The position numbers and the translations under genes are program-made. A stretch of 64,000 nt of DNA. Source: Micavibrio_C sp965231165 (lineage in GTDB: Bacteria; Pseudomonadota; Alphaproteobacteria; Micavibrionales; Micavibrionaceae). The stretch lies in contig OZ246421.1 in NCBI GenBank assembly GCA_965231165.1, forward strand, positions 2,232,001-2,296,000, in the 5' to 3' direction. The notes beneath the pieces were generated by a model that saw nothing but the letters and a program-made list of their open reading frames with translations, was not told the origin of the DNA and ran no database searches. The first letter of the stretch is position 1; each line of letters starts with the position of its first letter. Positions 25,920 through 34,310 of this stretch are shown in pieces.

Positions 25920-26279
25920 ATGACTGAAAATAAATCTTCATTATCCCGTATCACTGGCCATTTTAAGCTGGTGGCCCGAGACACACGGGAAGGCGCTAAC
26001 CTGCTGACGACAAGTTTTGTGGGTCATAAAGTTTGGAGTGCTTACGGCCATTTGCAAATGGTGATCGCTGTTTTGAAAAGTGTTGACTACGCTGCCAAGG
26101 CTCTTGCTCAAAACCCTGCGGCGTCATCGGCTCTTGCGTTTACACTTATCGCGCTGGGGGCTGCGGCGACGTCCTATGGTGCAGGAGGGTGTCTTGAGCG
26201 CAAAGATCGCGAGTATGTTGAAGAGCTTACGCGTGAATACTATAAAAAGAATAAGGATACACCTAGTTCAACGCCCTAA
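25920..26279 (+). CDS. Hypothetical single-pass membrane protein
   Basis: This 119-residue protein has no recognised family. One clear hydrophobic helix lies at about residues 70-93 (ALAFTLIALGAAATSYGAGG), preceded by an amphipathic region and followed by a charged tail rich in Lys, Glu and Arg. The first 40 residues are polar and basic. It is separated by 79 bp from the permease gene and converges with the MscS gene 3 bp on. No Shine-Dalgarno is evident before the ATG. Confidence 0.55.
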   Translation: MTENKSSLSRITGHFKLVARDTREGANLLTTSFVGHKVWSAYGHLQMVIAVLKSVDYAAKALAQNPAASSALAFTLIALGAAATSYGAGGCLERKDREYVEELTREYYKKNKDTPSSTP

Positions 26280-26282
26280 TCC

Positions 26283-27128
26283 TCAGGCGGCCTGACGCTG
26301 CCTGTCCAGTTCCTTCTTATCAACCTGCACCTGAACAGGATAAGGAATGGTGATGCCGTTCTTGTCCAGCGCTTCCTTGATCGCTTTCGAGATGTCCCAG
26401 CGCAAGGCCCAGTAGTCGCCGCCCGCGGACCAGAAACGCACAATCAGGTTGACCGAGAAATCGGCCATTTTATCGACCATGACTTGCGGCTCTTTGCCGT
26501 CATCGTGCAGGATGCGCTGGTCCTGCTTCAGAACGCCTTGTATGACGTCAAATGCCTTGCCTATATTATCGTCATAGGAAATGCCGACATTGATGTCCTG
26601 GCGGCGGTGGGGGTTGCGTGTGTAATTCCAGATATCATTGCCCCATATCTGGCTATTAGGAATGAAGATATAGACGTTGTCGGGGGCTGACAGTTCCGTG
26701 CCGAACAGGCCGAGCGATTTTACGGTACCGCCGATAGTGCCATTCCCCGCCGTGATATAATCTCCGAGCTTGAATGGGCGTAAGATCAGCAGCATGACAC
26801 CGGCGGCGACGTTGCTTAAGGTGCCCTGCAGGGCCAGACCGAGTGCCAGACCGGCGGCACCGAGCACAGCCAGCAGGCTGGCGGTCTGGACGCCGAATTC
26901 GCTCAGCATCATGATAATCGCCACGATCATAATGGCGTATTTGGCGGCACCTGATAAGAAATCAGCCAGCGTTTCATCCATTCTCTTGATCTTCTGGATA
27001 CGGGCGCTGGCCCAGTTTCCTATCGCCCAGCCTGCAACCAGAATCAGAATGGCCAGAATCAGATCGACCCCCATTTTCAGAAGGACATCCATGTTCTCGA
27101 CGATGAATTTCATTTCAACGGGTTCCAT
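26283..27128 (-). CDS. MscS family small-conductance mechanosensitive channel
   Basis: This 281-residue channel protein matches E. coli MscS in length. The pore-lining helix appears as LGAAGLALGLALQGTLSNVAAG (about residues 92-113), followed by PFKLGDYI, the conserved start of the beta domain. A Tyr-Pro-Val segment near the end matches the C-terminal beta region. It should open on membrane tension and release solutes during osmotic downshock. It follows der by 15 bp and may be part of the yfgM-bamB-der transcript. Confidence 0.94.
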   Translation of the reverse strand: MEPVEMKFIVENMDVLLKMGVDLILAILILVAGWAIGNWASARIQKIKRMDETLADFLSGAAKYAIMIVAIIMMLSEFGVQTASLLAVLGAAGLALGLALQGTLSNVAAGVMLLILRPFKLGDYITAGNGTIGGTVKSLGLFGTELSAPDNVYIFIPNSQIWGNDIWNYTRNPHRRQDINVGISYDDNIGKAFDVIQGVLKQDQRILHDDGKEPQVMVDKMADFSVNLIVRFWSAGGDYWALRWDISKAIKEALDKNGITIPYPVQVQVDKKELDRQRQAA

Positions 27129-27143
27129 GAATGATGATCCTTT

Positions 27144-28571
27144 TTAGACGTAGGGGTTTTTGGTCGTGCGCATCATCAGGCGGATGGGTACGCCCGGCAT
27201 GCCGAAATCACGGCGCAGACCGTTCATCAGATAGCGTTTGTAACTATCGGACAGATCGTTCGGGTATGATACCCACAGCGCGAAAGTCGGCGGGCGGCCC
27301 TTGATCTGCGTGATATAACGCAGACGGTTGGTGCGTCCCCCCACCAGTGGCGGCGGGTTTTTGCTTTCCATGCTGGCGAGCCAGCGGTTCATAATCGCGG
27401 TTTTGACGCGCTTGTTCCAGATTTCATAGGTTTCCAGCACGACATCCAGCACACGGTTCACATTCGCGCCGCGCAGCGCCGAGAGCGTGACGAACGGCAC
27501 GTCGGGCACCTGACCAAGATCATGGGCGATATCCTCACGGAAATCTTTCAGGAATTTTTCCTTGTCCTCGATCAGATCCCATTTGTTCAGGGCAATTACC
27601 AAGGCACGGCCTTCGCGCAGCACCAGATCGGCAATCATCTGGTCCTGTTTTTCCATGCCGAGGTCGGCGTCCAGCACCAGCACCACGACTTGCGCCAGAC
27701 GAATGGCGCGCAAGGAATCATCGACCGCCATTTTTTCAATATTGTTAATGATGCTGGCTTTCTTGCGCATTCCAGCAGTATCGACCAGACGCATCGGGCG
27801 GCCTTTATATTCCCATTGCACGGTGATGGCGTCGCGTGTGATACCCGGCTCGGGGCCGGTCATCGAACGCTGTTCGCCGACCAGTGCGTTCAGCAATGTC
27901 GATTTACCGGCATTGGGGCGGCCGACGATGGCGATCTTGATGGATTTGACTTCTTCTTCGGCCTCTTGCGGCAATAGTGTGGTGAAGTCGAAATCTTCCA
28001 GACCCTCGATTTCATCCAGCGCGGCATCGGTGATGGTTACTTCGCGCTCTCTGGTTTCCTCTTCCGTCACGATTTCCTGGGGGAAGTGTTTTTCCAGCGC
28101 GTAGTAAAGGCTGTCCAGCCCTTCATTATGTTCGGCGGATAGCGGGATCGGGTCGCCAAAGCCCAAACTATAGGCTTCAGCGAGGCCGGTCATGACGGCG
28201 CGTTCGTTCTCGCATTTGTTGGCGCCGAGGATAACCGGCTTTTTCTGGCGGCGTAGCCATTGCGCGAAATGCTTGTCCATGGGGGTGACGCCTTCACGGC
28301 CGTCGATCATAAACAGGATGGCATCGGCCTCTTTCAGCGCGGCCTCTGTCTGCTGGCGCATGCGGGCAGGAATGCTGTCGTCAAAACTTTCTTCAAGGCC
28401 AGCAGTGTCGATGACGCGGAACGAACGGTCGAACAAATGCGCATCGGCATCGCGCCAGTCGCGGGTAACGCCGGGTGTATCATCGACGATAGCCAGTTTT
28501 TTGCCTGCCAATCTGTTGAACAGCGTCGATTTGCCGACATTCGGGCGGCCTACAATGGCGAGAGTGAACAT
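27144..28571 (-). CDS. der: Ribosome biogenesis GTPase Der (EngA)
   Basis: Der is an essential tandem-GTPase for 50S assembly. Two G domains are present: GRPNVGKST at residues 8-16 with DTAG further on, and GRPNAGKST at about residue 215 with DTAGMRKK and NKWD. The first domain has NKCE in place of NKxD, a variation common in alphaproteobacterial Der. The C-terminal KH-like domain includes GRPPTFALWVSYP and RLMMRTTKNPY. At 475 residues the length is normal. It follows bamB by 8 bp, the conserved yfgM-bamB-der order. Confidence 0.97.
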   Translation of the reverse strand: MFTLAIVGRPNVGKSTLFNRLAGKKLAIVDDTPGVTRDWRDADAHLFDRSFRVIDTAGLEESFDDSIPARMRQQTEAALKEADAILFMIDGREGVTPMDKHFAQWLRRQKKPVILGANKCENERAVMTGLAEAYSLGFGDPIPLSAEHNEGLDSLYYALEKHFPQEIVTEEETREREVTITDAALDEIEGLEDFDFTTLLPQEAEEEVKSIKIAIVGRPNAGKSTLLNALVGEQRSMTGPEPGITRDAITVQWEYKGRPMRLVDTAGMRKKASIINNIEKMAVDDSLRAIRLAQVVVLVLDADLGMEKQDQMIADLVLREGRALVIALNKWDLIEDKEKFLKDFREDIAHDLGQVPDVPFVTLSALRGANVNRVLDVVLETYEIWNKRVKTAIMNRWLASMESKNPPPLVGGRTNRLRYITQIKGRPPTFALWVSYPNDLSDSYKRYLMNGLRRDFGMPGVPIRLMMRTTKNPYV

Positions 28572-28579
28572 AGAATTCC

Positions 28580-29905
28580 TTACTTATAGGCCACAAGTGT
28601 GCCGTTATCGCCGAGCAGGTAAAGCATATCGCCTGCTACGACGGGGGTGATGCTTATGGACAGGCCTGAGCCCCAACTGCGGACAACATCGCCGGTTTCC
28701 GGATTGACTTCCAGTACGCCGCCATCACTTCCGGCAACAACCAGACGGTTACCGGCCAGCACAGGGCCGCTCCAGTATATCGGGTCGGTGCGTTTTTCCG
28801 GGTTTCTGAATTTCGGCAGCGGACGCACCCAGCGGATCAGGCCGTTATCGCGGCCCATGCCGACCAGTTCGCTGTCGTTGGTGACGACGAAAACATAATT
28901 TCCGGCGATCCACGGCATTTCAGAGCCGCCGATATCACGTTGCCAGATGCGGTTGCCGGTGCGTTCATCGAGTGCCACCAAACGATTGCCAAAGCTGATG
29001 GCGATAACGATGCCCTTATCAATGACGGGCAAAGCGCGGATGTCGGAGATGCCGCTCAAGCCGCTTGAGGCGCGGATACCGGAGAGGTTATCGCTCCAGG
29101 CGGCGGAACCGTTTTCCACACGCAGGGCGTAAATTTCGCCGGAAGAAAACACGGGCAGCACGATATCGCGGCTGGCGGCGGGGCTGGCGGCACCCACCAG
29201 TCCGGCGGCACCGCTCATGCCTGCGTAATCCCACAGCAATGTGCCGTCGTTGGCGTTCAGCGCCAGCAGGCGGTTATCCATGGTGGTGACGAAGACGCGG
29301 TCATCGGAAATGGTCGGCGCGGCGCGCGAGGCTGCCGGGATTTTACGACGCCAGACGATCTTGCCATCCTGCGGGCTGACCATCAGCAATTCATTGTAGC
29401 CGTTGGTGATGTAAAGCTGGCCCTTGGAATAAGCAATGCCACCAACGATGACCGGATCGTCTTCAATCGGGTGGCTGACATCACGTGTCCACAGGCGCTT
29501 GCCGGTTTTGGCGTCGAAAGAGGCCAGATTGTTTTCGGTATCGAGCGTAAAGACGCGGCCATCCACGACAATCGGCTGTGTAATCAGCGGCAGGTTTTTC
29601 TGTGAACCTTCACCGATGCTAGCGCTCCAGGCTTTCGTCAGCGCGCCTTCGTTCAGGCTTAAATGCTGCATGGTGTGGTTGGGATAGCCACCGGCCTGCG
29701 GCCAGAATTCGTTCTTCCACGGTGTCGGTGCGACGAAGCCCTGGGCGGACAAGGCGGCGTCATCAGGCTCCAGACGGCGCTGCAGTTCCAGAATCGACAG
29801 GCGTTCGCCTTGCAGTGGCGGCGCGTCATCGCTGTCGCCTGAACAAGCGGTCAGGGACAGGGCTGTCAAAAGACAGGTCGAGAGAAGAATGCGGCGGATT
29901 GTCAT
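28580..29905 (-). CDS. bamB: Outer membrane assembly lipoprotein BamB
   Basis: This 441-residue lipoprotein is an eight-bladed PQQ-like propeller that supports BamA in outer-membrane protein insertion. The start at ATG 29905 is preferred over TTG 29911. It gives a signal peptide with lipobox SLTAC and sits 2 bp after the yfgM stop. Repeated blade motifs such as FDAKTGKRLW, LNANDGTLLW, LDERTGNRIW and VNPETGDVV mark the propeller. Gene order with yfgM and der supports the assignment, though the sequence is longer than enterobacterial BamB. Confidence 0.93.
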   Translation of the reverse strand: MTIRRILLSTCLLTALSLTACSGDSDDAPPLQGERLSILELQRRLEPDDAALSAQGFVAPTPWKNEFWPQAGGYPNHTMQHLSLNEGALTKAWSASIGEGSQKNLPLITQPIVVDGRVFTLDTENNLASFDAKTGKRLWTRDVSHPIEDDPVIVGGIAYSKGQLYITNGYNELLMVSPQDGKIVWRRKIPAASRAAPTISDDRVFVTTMDNRLLALNANDGTLLWDYAGMSGAAGLVGAASPAASRDIVLPVFSSGEIYALRVENGSAAWSDNLSGIRASSGLSGISDIRALPVIDKGIVIAISFGNRLVALDERTGNRIWQRDIGGSEMPWIAGNYVFVVTNDSELVGMGRDNGLIRWVRPLPKFRNPEKRTDPIYWSGPVLAGNRLVVAGSDGGVLEVNPETGDVVRSWGSGLSISITPVVAGDMLYLLGDNGTLVAYK

Positions 29906-29907
29906 GC

Positions 29908-30612
29908 TCAACCTTCGGCGTCAGGGGAAGTGGTGTCTGTTTTTTTGGCGGCACCCAGCTTCTGGCCGAAAACCTGGTCCAGTGCGCGGGCGCGGGTCAT
30001 CAGCGACGGCGGCAGTGTTTCACCGCTGCTGGTAATGGCTTCCAGATGCTTGCGGGCGGTGGCGTAATCGTTTTGCAGGTGGGCGGCGATCAGGGCCGCT
30101 TCGATATGCGCATGCCAGCGCCACGGGCTGGATTTATCGAGCAGGGGCTGCAGTTGCGCCAGCAACGCCGCGGCGTCGAGATCCTTGGTGTCGCCGGACA
30201 TGGTCAGACGCACGGACATCAGCGCAGCCAGATCGCGGTACATAGACGGCAAGGCTTTATCGGCAGCGGCCTTGCTGTAGATGGCTTTGGCCTCGTCAGT
30301 TTTGTCCTTGCCCAGCAATACGCTGGCGGCGGTCATGTGCGCGATGGCGCGCTGGCCGGGGCGCAGTTTCGGCGCGACTTCTTCCAGTGCCTTGACCTGA
30401 TCTTCGTTGCTCATGGCTTCCATCAGCAGCGCGGTGTTTTCGGCGTTGGCACGGTTTTCCCAGCTGCGATAACCGCTGATGATTCCGGTGAACAAGACGG
30501 CCAGCAGGGCACCCGCCAGAATATAGGGGCCGTATTCCCTGAAAATCTTTTCGGTTCTTTCGCGTTTGAGCGCTTCATCGATTTCAAGGATCAGGTTTTG
30601 ATCTGAGGCCAT
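29908..30612 (-). CDS. YfgM-like TPR membrane protein
   Basis: This 234-residue protein has a short cytosolic N-terminus (IDEALKRERTEKIFREYGPY), one transmembrane helix at about residues 29-49 (LAGALLAVLFTGIISGY), and a periplasmic alpha-helical TPR-like domain. In E. coli, YfgM associates with SecYEG and PpiD and helps periplasmic folding. It heads the yfgM-bamB-der operon with a 2-bp gap to bamB. The C-terminal 20 residues are polar and disordered. Confidence 0.88.
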   Translation of the reverse strand: MASDQNLILEIDEALKRERTEKIFREYGPYILAGALLAVLFTGIISGYRSWENRANAENTALLMEAMSNEDQVKALEEVAPKLRPGQRAIAHMTAASVLLGKDKTDEAKAIYSKAAADKALPSMYRDLAALMSVRLTMSGDTKDLDAAALLAQLQPLLDKSSPWRWHAHIEAALIAAHLQNDYATARKHLEAITSSGETLPPSLMTRARALDQVFGQKLGAAKKTDTTSPDAEG

Positions 30613-30775
30613 GGCGGTATTTCCTGCTGCTTATGAATAACGGGGCTATCATAGCCAAAAACGCTGCTAAAACAACCCGTAAGGGGTAATTTTGGCCAGC
30701 GTATGGCCGAAAAGCATTTATTGACATAAAATTGTTTATTTTTCAACGGGATGGCTTTTGTGGTAGAATTTTAAA

Positions 30776-31129
30776 ATGGTCTTTCAGGTCATCGATAACC
30801 CCGATTTTGGTAAATTCCGCGCCCGTTCCGGCTTTAAAAACGCCGAATTCCGGTTGCTGGCGGGGCTGTTCAGCCGGGCGGCTTCGGCCAAGGCACTGAT
30901 AGACATGGCGGTCGATGTCGATTTCGACGAGGGCACCTGCACGATTACCTATTACAAAACCCGTTATGAACCATATTTAAGCTTTGTCGTTCGCCATGTC
31001 GGCCCCAAGACCGTGATGTACGAGGTCTATAAGACTGAAAAAGGCCAGATGACCAAAAGCGGCCTGTTTACGCGGGCTTATGAACGGCTGGCGGAAGAGA
31101 TTGAAGCGCTGATGCCGCCCGCTTCCTGA
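30776..31129 (+). CDS. Hypothetical protein, possibly leaderless
   Basis: The 117-residue protein has no recognised family. It is soluble, with alternating beta and helix: FGKFRARSGFKNAEFRLLAG, then DFDEGTCTITYYKTRYEPYLSF. There is one Cys. No Shine-Dalgarno precedes the ATG. A TAGAAT box at 30764-30769 would place transcription start near the ATG, suggesting leaderless translation. It is divergent from yfgM across 163 bp. Confidence 0.6.
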   Translation: MVFQVIDNPDFGKFRARSGFKNAEFRLLAGLFSRAASAKALIDMAVDVDFDEGTCTITYYKTRYEPYLSFVVRHVGPKTVMYEVYKTEKGQMTKSGLFTRAYERLAEEIEALMPPAS

Positions 31130-31234
31130 TTTTCATTTCAGCCATAGATTCTCCCCATTCCCGCTTTATATTCCTGCTGCCTTTCATTAGGATAAGCGCC
31201 AGCTTAAAAAAACCAGTTTTCCGGGAGAGTGCCG

Positions 31235-32458
31235 ATGACCAAAATCAAGGTTGATAATCCGATTGTTGAAATCGATGGCGATGAAATGACGCGTATCATC
31301 TGGGCGATGATCAAGGAACGTCTGATTCTGCCGCATCTTGATGTTGATCTGAAATATTACGACCTCTCGATTGAAAACCGTGACGCGACCGAAGACAAGG
31401 TTACGGTTGATTCCGCGAACGCGATCAAGAAATATGGCGTCGGTGTCAAATGCGCGACCATCACACCGGATGAAAAGCGCGTCGAGGAGTTTAATCTGAA
31501 GAAAATGTGGAAGTCGCCGAACGGCACCATCCGCAATATTCTTGATGGCACGGTGTTCCGCGAGCCAATCATCTGCAAAAACGTGCCGCGCTATGTGCCG
31601 GGCTGGACAGCGCCGATCGTCATTGGTCGTCATGCTTTCGGCGACCAGTATAAAGCGACCGATGTGAAAATTCCCGGCCCCGGCAAACTGACGATGAATT
31701 ATCAGCCTGCTGACGGCGGCCCGCTGCAAAGCTGGGACGTGTTCGATTTCACCGGCCCCGGCGTGGCGATGGGCATGTATAACGTCGATGACTCGATTGA
31801 GGGTTTTGCCCGTGCCTGTTTCAACTATGCGTTGGCGCGTAACTATCCGCTGTATATGTCGACCAAGAACACGATCCTGAAACAGTATGACGGGAAATTC
31901 ATCGAGATTTTCCAGCGCGTCTATGAGCAGTCCTTCAAGAAGGATTTTGAAGCGCGTAAATTGTGGTACGAACACCGCCTGATTGACGATATGGTGGCCT
32001 TTGCTATCAAATCGAATGGCGCGTTCGTTTGGGCTTGTAAAAATTATGATGGCGATGTGCAGTCCGATGTTGTGGCACAAGGATTCGGCTCGCTGGGGCT
32101 GATGACCTCCGTATTGCTGACCCCGGATGGCAAGTGTGTCGAGGCGGAGGCTGCCCATGGCACTGTGACCCGCCATTACCGCCAGTGGCAGAAGGGCGAA
32201 AAGACCTCGACCAACCCGATCGCCTCGATTTTCGCATGGACACGCGGCTTGCAGTATCGCGGCCAGTTTGATAAAACGCAGCGCGTTGTTGATTTTGCCC
32301 GCGACCTTGAGGCTGCCTGCATTGAAACCGTTGAAAACGGCTATATGACCAAGGACCTGGCGCTGCTCGTCGGTGAAAAACAGGCGTGGCTGAGCACAGA
32401 AGATTATATGGACAAAGTGGCGTTACAGCTCGAAACAAAACTCAGGAAAGCGGCCTAA
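31235..32458 (+). CDS. icd: NADP-dependent isocitrate dehydrogenase
   Basis: This TCA-cycle enzyme decarboxylates isocitrate to 2-oxoglutarate. The ATG at 31235, 7 nt after GGGAG, gives MTKIKVDNP and a 407-residue protein; a GTG two codons earlier is less likely. The sequence is of the homodimeric eukaryote-like type II, with VEIDGDEMTRIIW, SPNGTIRNIL, RHAFGDQY and the C-terminal AEAAHGTVTRHYR segment with TSTNPIASIFAW. The L,D-transpeptidase gene starts 3 bp after its stop. Confidence 0.97.
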   Translation: MTKIKVDNPIVEIDGDEMTRIIWAMIKERLILPHLDVDLKYYDLSIENRDATEDKVTVDSANAIKKYGVGVKCATITPDEKRVEEFNLKKMWKSPNGTIRNILDGTVFREPIICKNVPRYVPGWTAPIVIGRHAFGDQYKATDVKIPGPGKLTMNYQPADGGPLQSWDVFDFTGPGVAMGMYNVDDSIEGFARACFNYALARNYPLYMSTKNTILKQYDGKFIEIFQRVYEQSFKKDFEARKLWYEHRLIDDMVAFAIKSNGAFVWACKNYDGDVQSDVVAQGFGSLGLMTSVLLTPDGKCVEAEAAHGTVTRHYRQWQKGEKTSTNPIASIFAWTRGLQYRGQFDKTQRVVDFARDLEAACIETVENGYMTKDLALLVGEKQAWLSTEDYMDKVALQLETKLRKAA

Positions 32459-32461
32459 GAG

Positions 32462-33517
32462 ATGATCAAGAACACAGCGCCTAAAAGAACGACATTCCGG
32501 CGGATGGTGATGACCGTTTCGCTGCTGTCGCTTTGTGCGCTGTGGTCTTTCTCGGCCATCGCGGCCAAGAAAGACGACGAAGAAACGCTGCGTCCGCCGC
32601 CGAAACCAGCCAAGGCAACGCAGCCTGCCGGAGTCGCTAAGCCCGACAAAATTTATTTCAAAGGTACGCATGTCGGCAGCATGATCACTCATGTTGCCAA
32701 ATATGAAGACACGCTGGTTGATCTGGCGCGTCGTTACGATATCGGGTTTGTTGAACTGCGCGCGGCCAATCCGGATGTCGATCCGTGGATGCCGGGCGAG
32801 AAAACGAAGATTACGATTCCGGCCATGCATATCCTGCCCGAAGGACCGCGTCAGGGTATTGTCATCAATCTGCCGGAAATGCGGATTTATGCTTATATGA
32901 AGGCAGGACAGCCGCCGATGTCCGCGCCGCTCGGGATTGGCCGCGAAGGACTGGAAACGCCGATAGGAACGACTTCTGTCGTCAACAAGCGTGAAAAGCC
33001 GGTATGGCGTCCGACGGCGCGTATGCGTAAAGAGGATCCGACCTTGCCGGAAGTTGTACCGGCAGGCCCGGACAATCCATTGGGCGAATATGCGCTCTAT
33101 CTTGGCTGGTCGGAATACCGCATTCACGGCACCAACAAACCTTATGGGGTGGGTCGCCGCGCCAGCAGCGGCTGCATTCGCATGTATCCGGAGGATATTG
33201 AGAGATTATTCCCCATGGTGCCTGTCGGTACGCCTGTCACGGTTGTCGATCAGCCCGTGAAGGTTGCATGGATCGATGATAAATTGTTTGTCGAGGCGCA
33301 TTCATCCCTGTCGCAAGCCAGCAAGATTGAAAATGAAGGCGGTTTGCCCCATTACGAAATGTCGGATGATGACATGGCGGCGATTGTGCGCGCCGCGGGC
33401 GAATATTCGCATCTGGTTGACTGGGCCGTGGTGCGCCGTTTGATCCGTGAACGCCCGGGCTATCCGGTTGCCGTTGCGCACAAGCCCGCTGCTACCGCCG
33501 TGAAAGCAAAATCTTAA
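32462..33517 (+). CDS. L,D-transpeptidase (YkuD) with LysM-like domain
   Basis: This 351-residue precursor has a signal anchor or signal peptide near residues 15-35, a LysM-like segment (EDTLVDLARRYDIGFVELRAANPD, cited in part), and a YkuD catalytic domain. The active site is HGTNKPYGVGRRASSGCIRM, with catalytic Cys near residue 238 and its His upstream. Such enzymes make 3-3 peptidoglycan cross-links or attach proteins to the wall. It lies only 3 bp after icd, an unusual partner, so co-transcription is likely but functional linkage is not implied. The C-terminal 70 residues are an extra helical tail. Confidence 0.9.
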   Translation: MIKNTAPKRTTFRRMVMTVSLLSLCALWSFSAIAAKKDDEETLRPPPKPAKATQPAGVAKPDKIYFKGTHVGSMITHVAKYEDTLVDLARRYDIGFVELRAANPDVDPWMPGEKTKITIPAMHILPEGPRQGIVINLPEMRIYAYMKAGQPPMSAPLGIGREGLETPIGTTSVVNKREKPVWRPTARMRKEDPTLPEVVPAGPDNPLGEYALYLGWSEYRIHGTNKPYGVGRRASSGCIRMYPEDIERLFPMVPVGTPVTVVDQPVKVAWIDDKLFVEAHSSLSQASKIENEGGLPHYEMSDDDMAAIVRAAGEYSHLVDWAVVRRLIRERPGYPVAVAHKPAATAVKAKS

Positions 33518-33536
33518 ATCCTGAAACGTTCGTGGC

Positions 33537-33839
33537 TTACACGAAATGGAAATAGGTGATGACGCTCAGCCCGTAAATCGCGGGGACGTAGATGGGCGCC
33601 AGTATCAGCCATGGCCGCATGCTGGCGGGGCTGAAAAAATAGCCGATGCTGACCAGTGCGGCCGCGCCCCATACGGGTATGGCCATCGTGATAATCAAGA
33701 ATTGAAATGCTTCAAACTGCGCATCCGGAACATTCGGGAAGCGGTCCGTCATGACGGCCAGATTGATAAGTGTCGGGATCGTGTAGAAGCCGACGGCGTT
33801 TGTGATCAGGAATAATGTGATTTTGATAAGATGAATCAT
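33537..33839 (-). CDS. Hypothetical small membrane protein
   Basis: This 100-residue protein has no recognised family. Three hydrophobic helices are visible: residues 3-23, about 46-66 (FLIITMAIPVWGAAALVSIGYF), and about 76-96. The loops are short and uncharged apart from a Asp/Pro-rich first loop. It is convergent with the L,D-transpeptidase gene and follows a terminator for the neighbouring lipoprotein gene, so it likely has its own promoter. Confidence 0.55.
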   Translation of the reverse strand: MIHLIKITLFLITNAVGFYTIPTLINLAVMTDRFPNVPDAQFEAFQFLIITMAIPVWGAAALVSIGYFFSPASMRPWLILAPIYVPAIYGLSVITYFHFV

Positions 33840-33897
33840 GTGCCCAGTGTACTACAACTGGCGGCCAAGAAAAGATGCCGTGAGATGGCGGCAAAAT

Positions 33898-33930
33898 AAA
33901 ACTGCCCGGCTGATATCGGCCGGGCAGTTT
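33898..33930 (-). terminator. Intrinsic terminator after small lipoprotein gene
   Basis: AAACTGCCCGGC (33898-33909 region) and GCCGGGCAGTTT (33919-33930) form a perfect 12-bp stem around an 8-9-nt loop. On the minus strand it is followed by a T-rich stretch. It lies 26 bp beyond the stop of the 60-residue lipoprotein. Confidence 0.85.
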
Positions 33931-33955
33931 CTGTAATCAAGCCGTGAGGCTAAAA

Positions 33956-34138
33956 TTACTTGCGAACGCGTTGTTCGAATACGCGCGGCTCTTGTTTCAC
34001 TTCTTTTGCGCCTACGGTGCGGCTTTCCGTGTACGGAGCAGCTGTTTCGTAGGAGTAGTCAGCGTTACGCTCGCCGCTTGCACAAGCAGACAGAGACAAA
34101 GCTGTGCCGATCAGGCAAAGAGATAGGATCTTTTTCAT
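33956..34138 (-). CDS. Small lipoprotein, 60 residues
   Basis: The product begins MKKILSLCLIGTALSLSAC, a textbook lipoprotein signal with lipobox LSAC and Cys19. The mature part of about 42 residues is polar and Tyr/Glu/Arg-rich with no recognised family. A strong intrinsic terminator follows, and 172 bp without another gene lie upstream. Lipid anchoring is well supported; the function is unknown. Confidence 0.8.
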   Translation of the reverse strand: MKKILSLCLIGTALSLSACASGERNADYSYETAAPYTESRTVGAKEVKQEPRVFEQRVRK

Positions 34139-34310
34139 GGTAGTAATTCCTCAATCTAGCGCTAGAGGGTTAATAAACAAAAGTGATTCGTTCTTGTTGA
34201 GAGCGAAGATCCAGACATATATACACGAGTTGTGGCAGGAATAAAGCTAGATTTTGAATTTTGTATGGGCTAATCAAGGGGTTGCGCCTTAATTAGCCAT
34301 AAGCAGCAAT

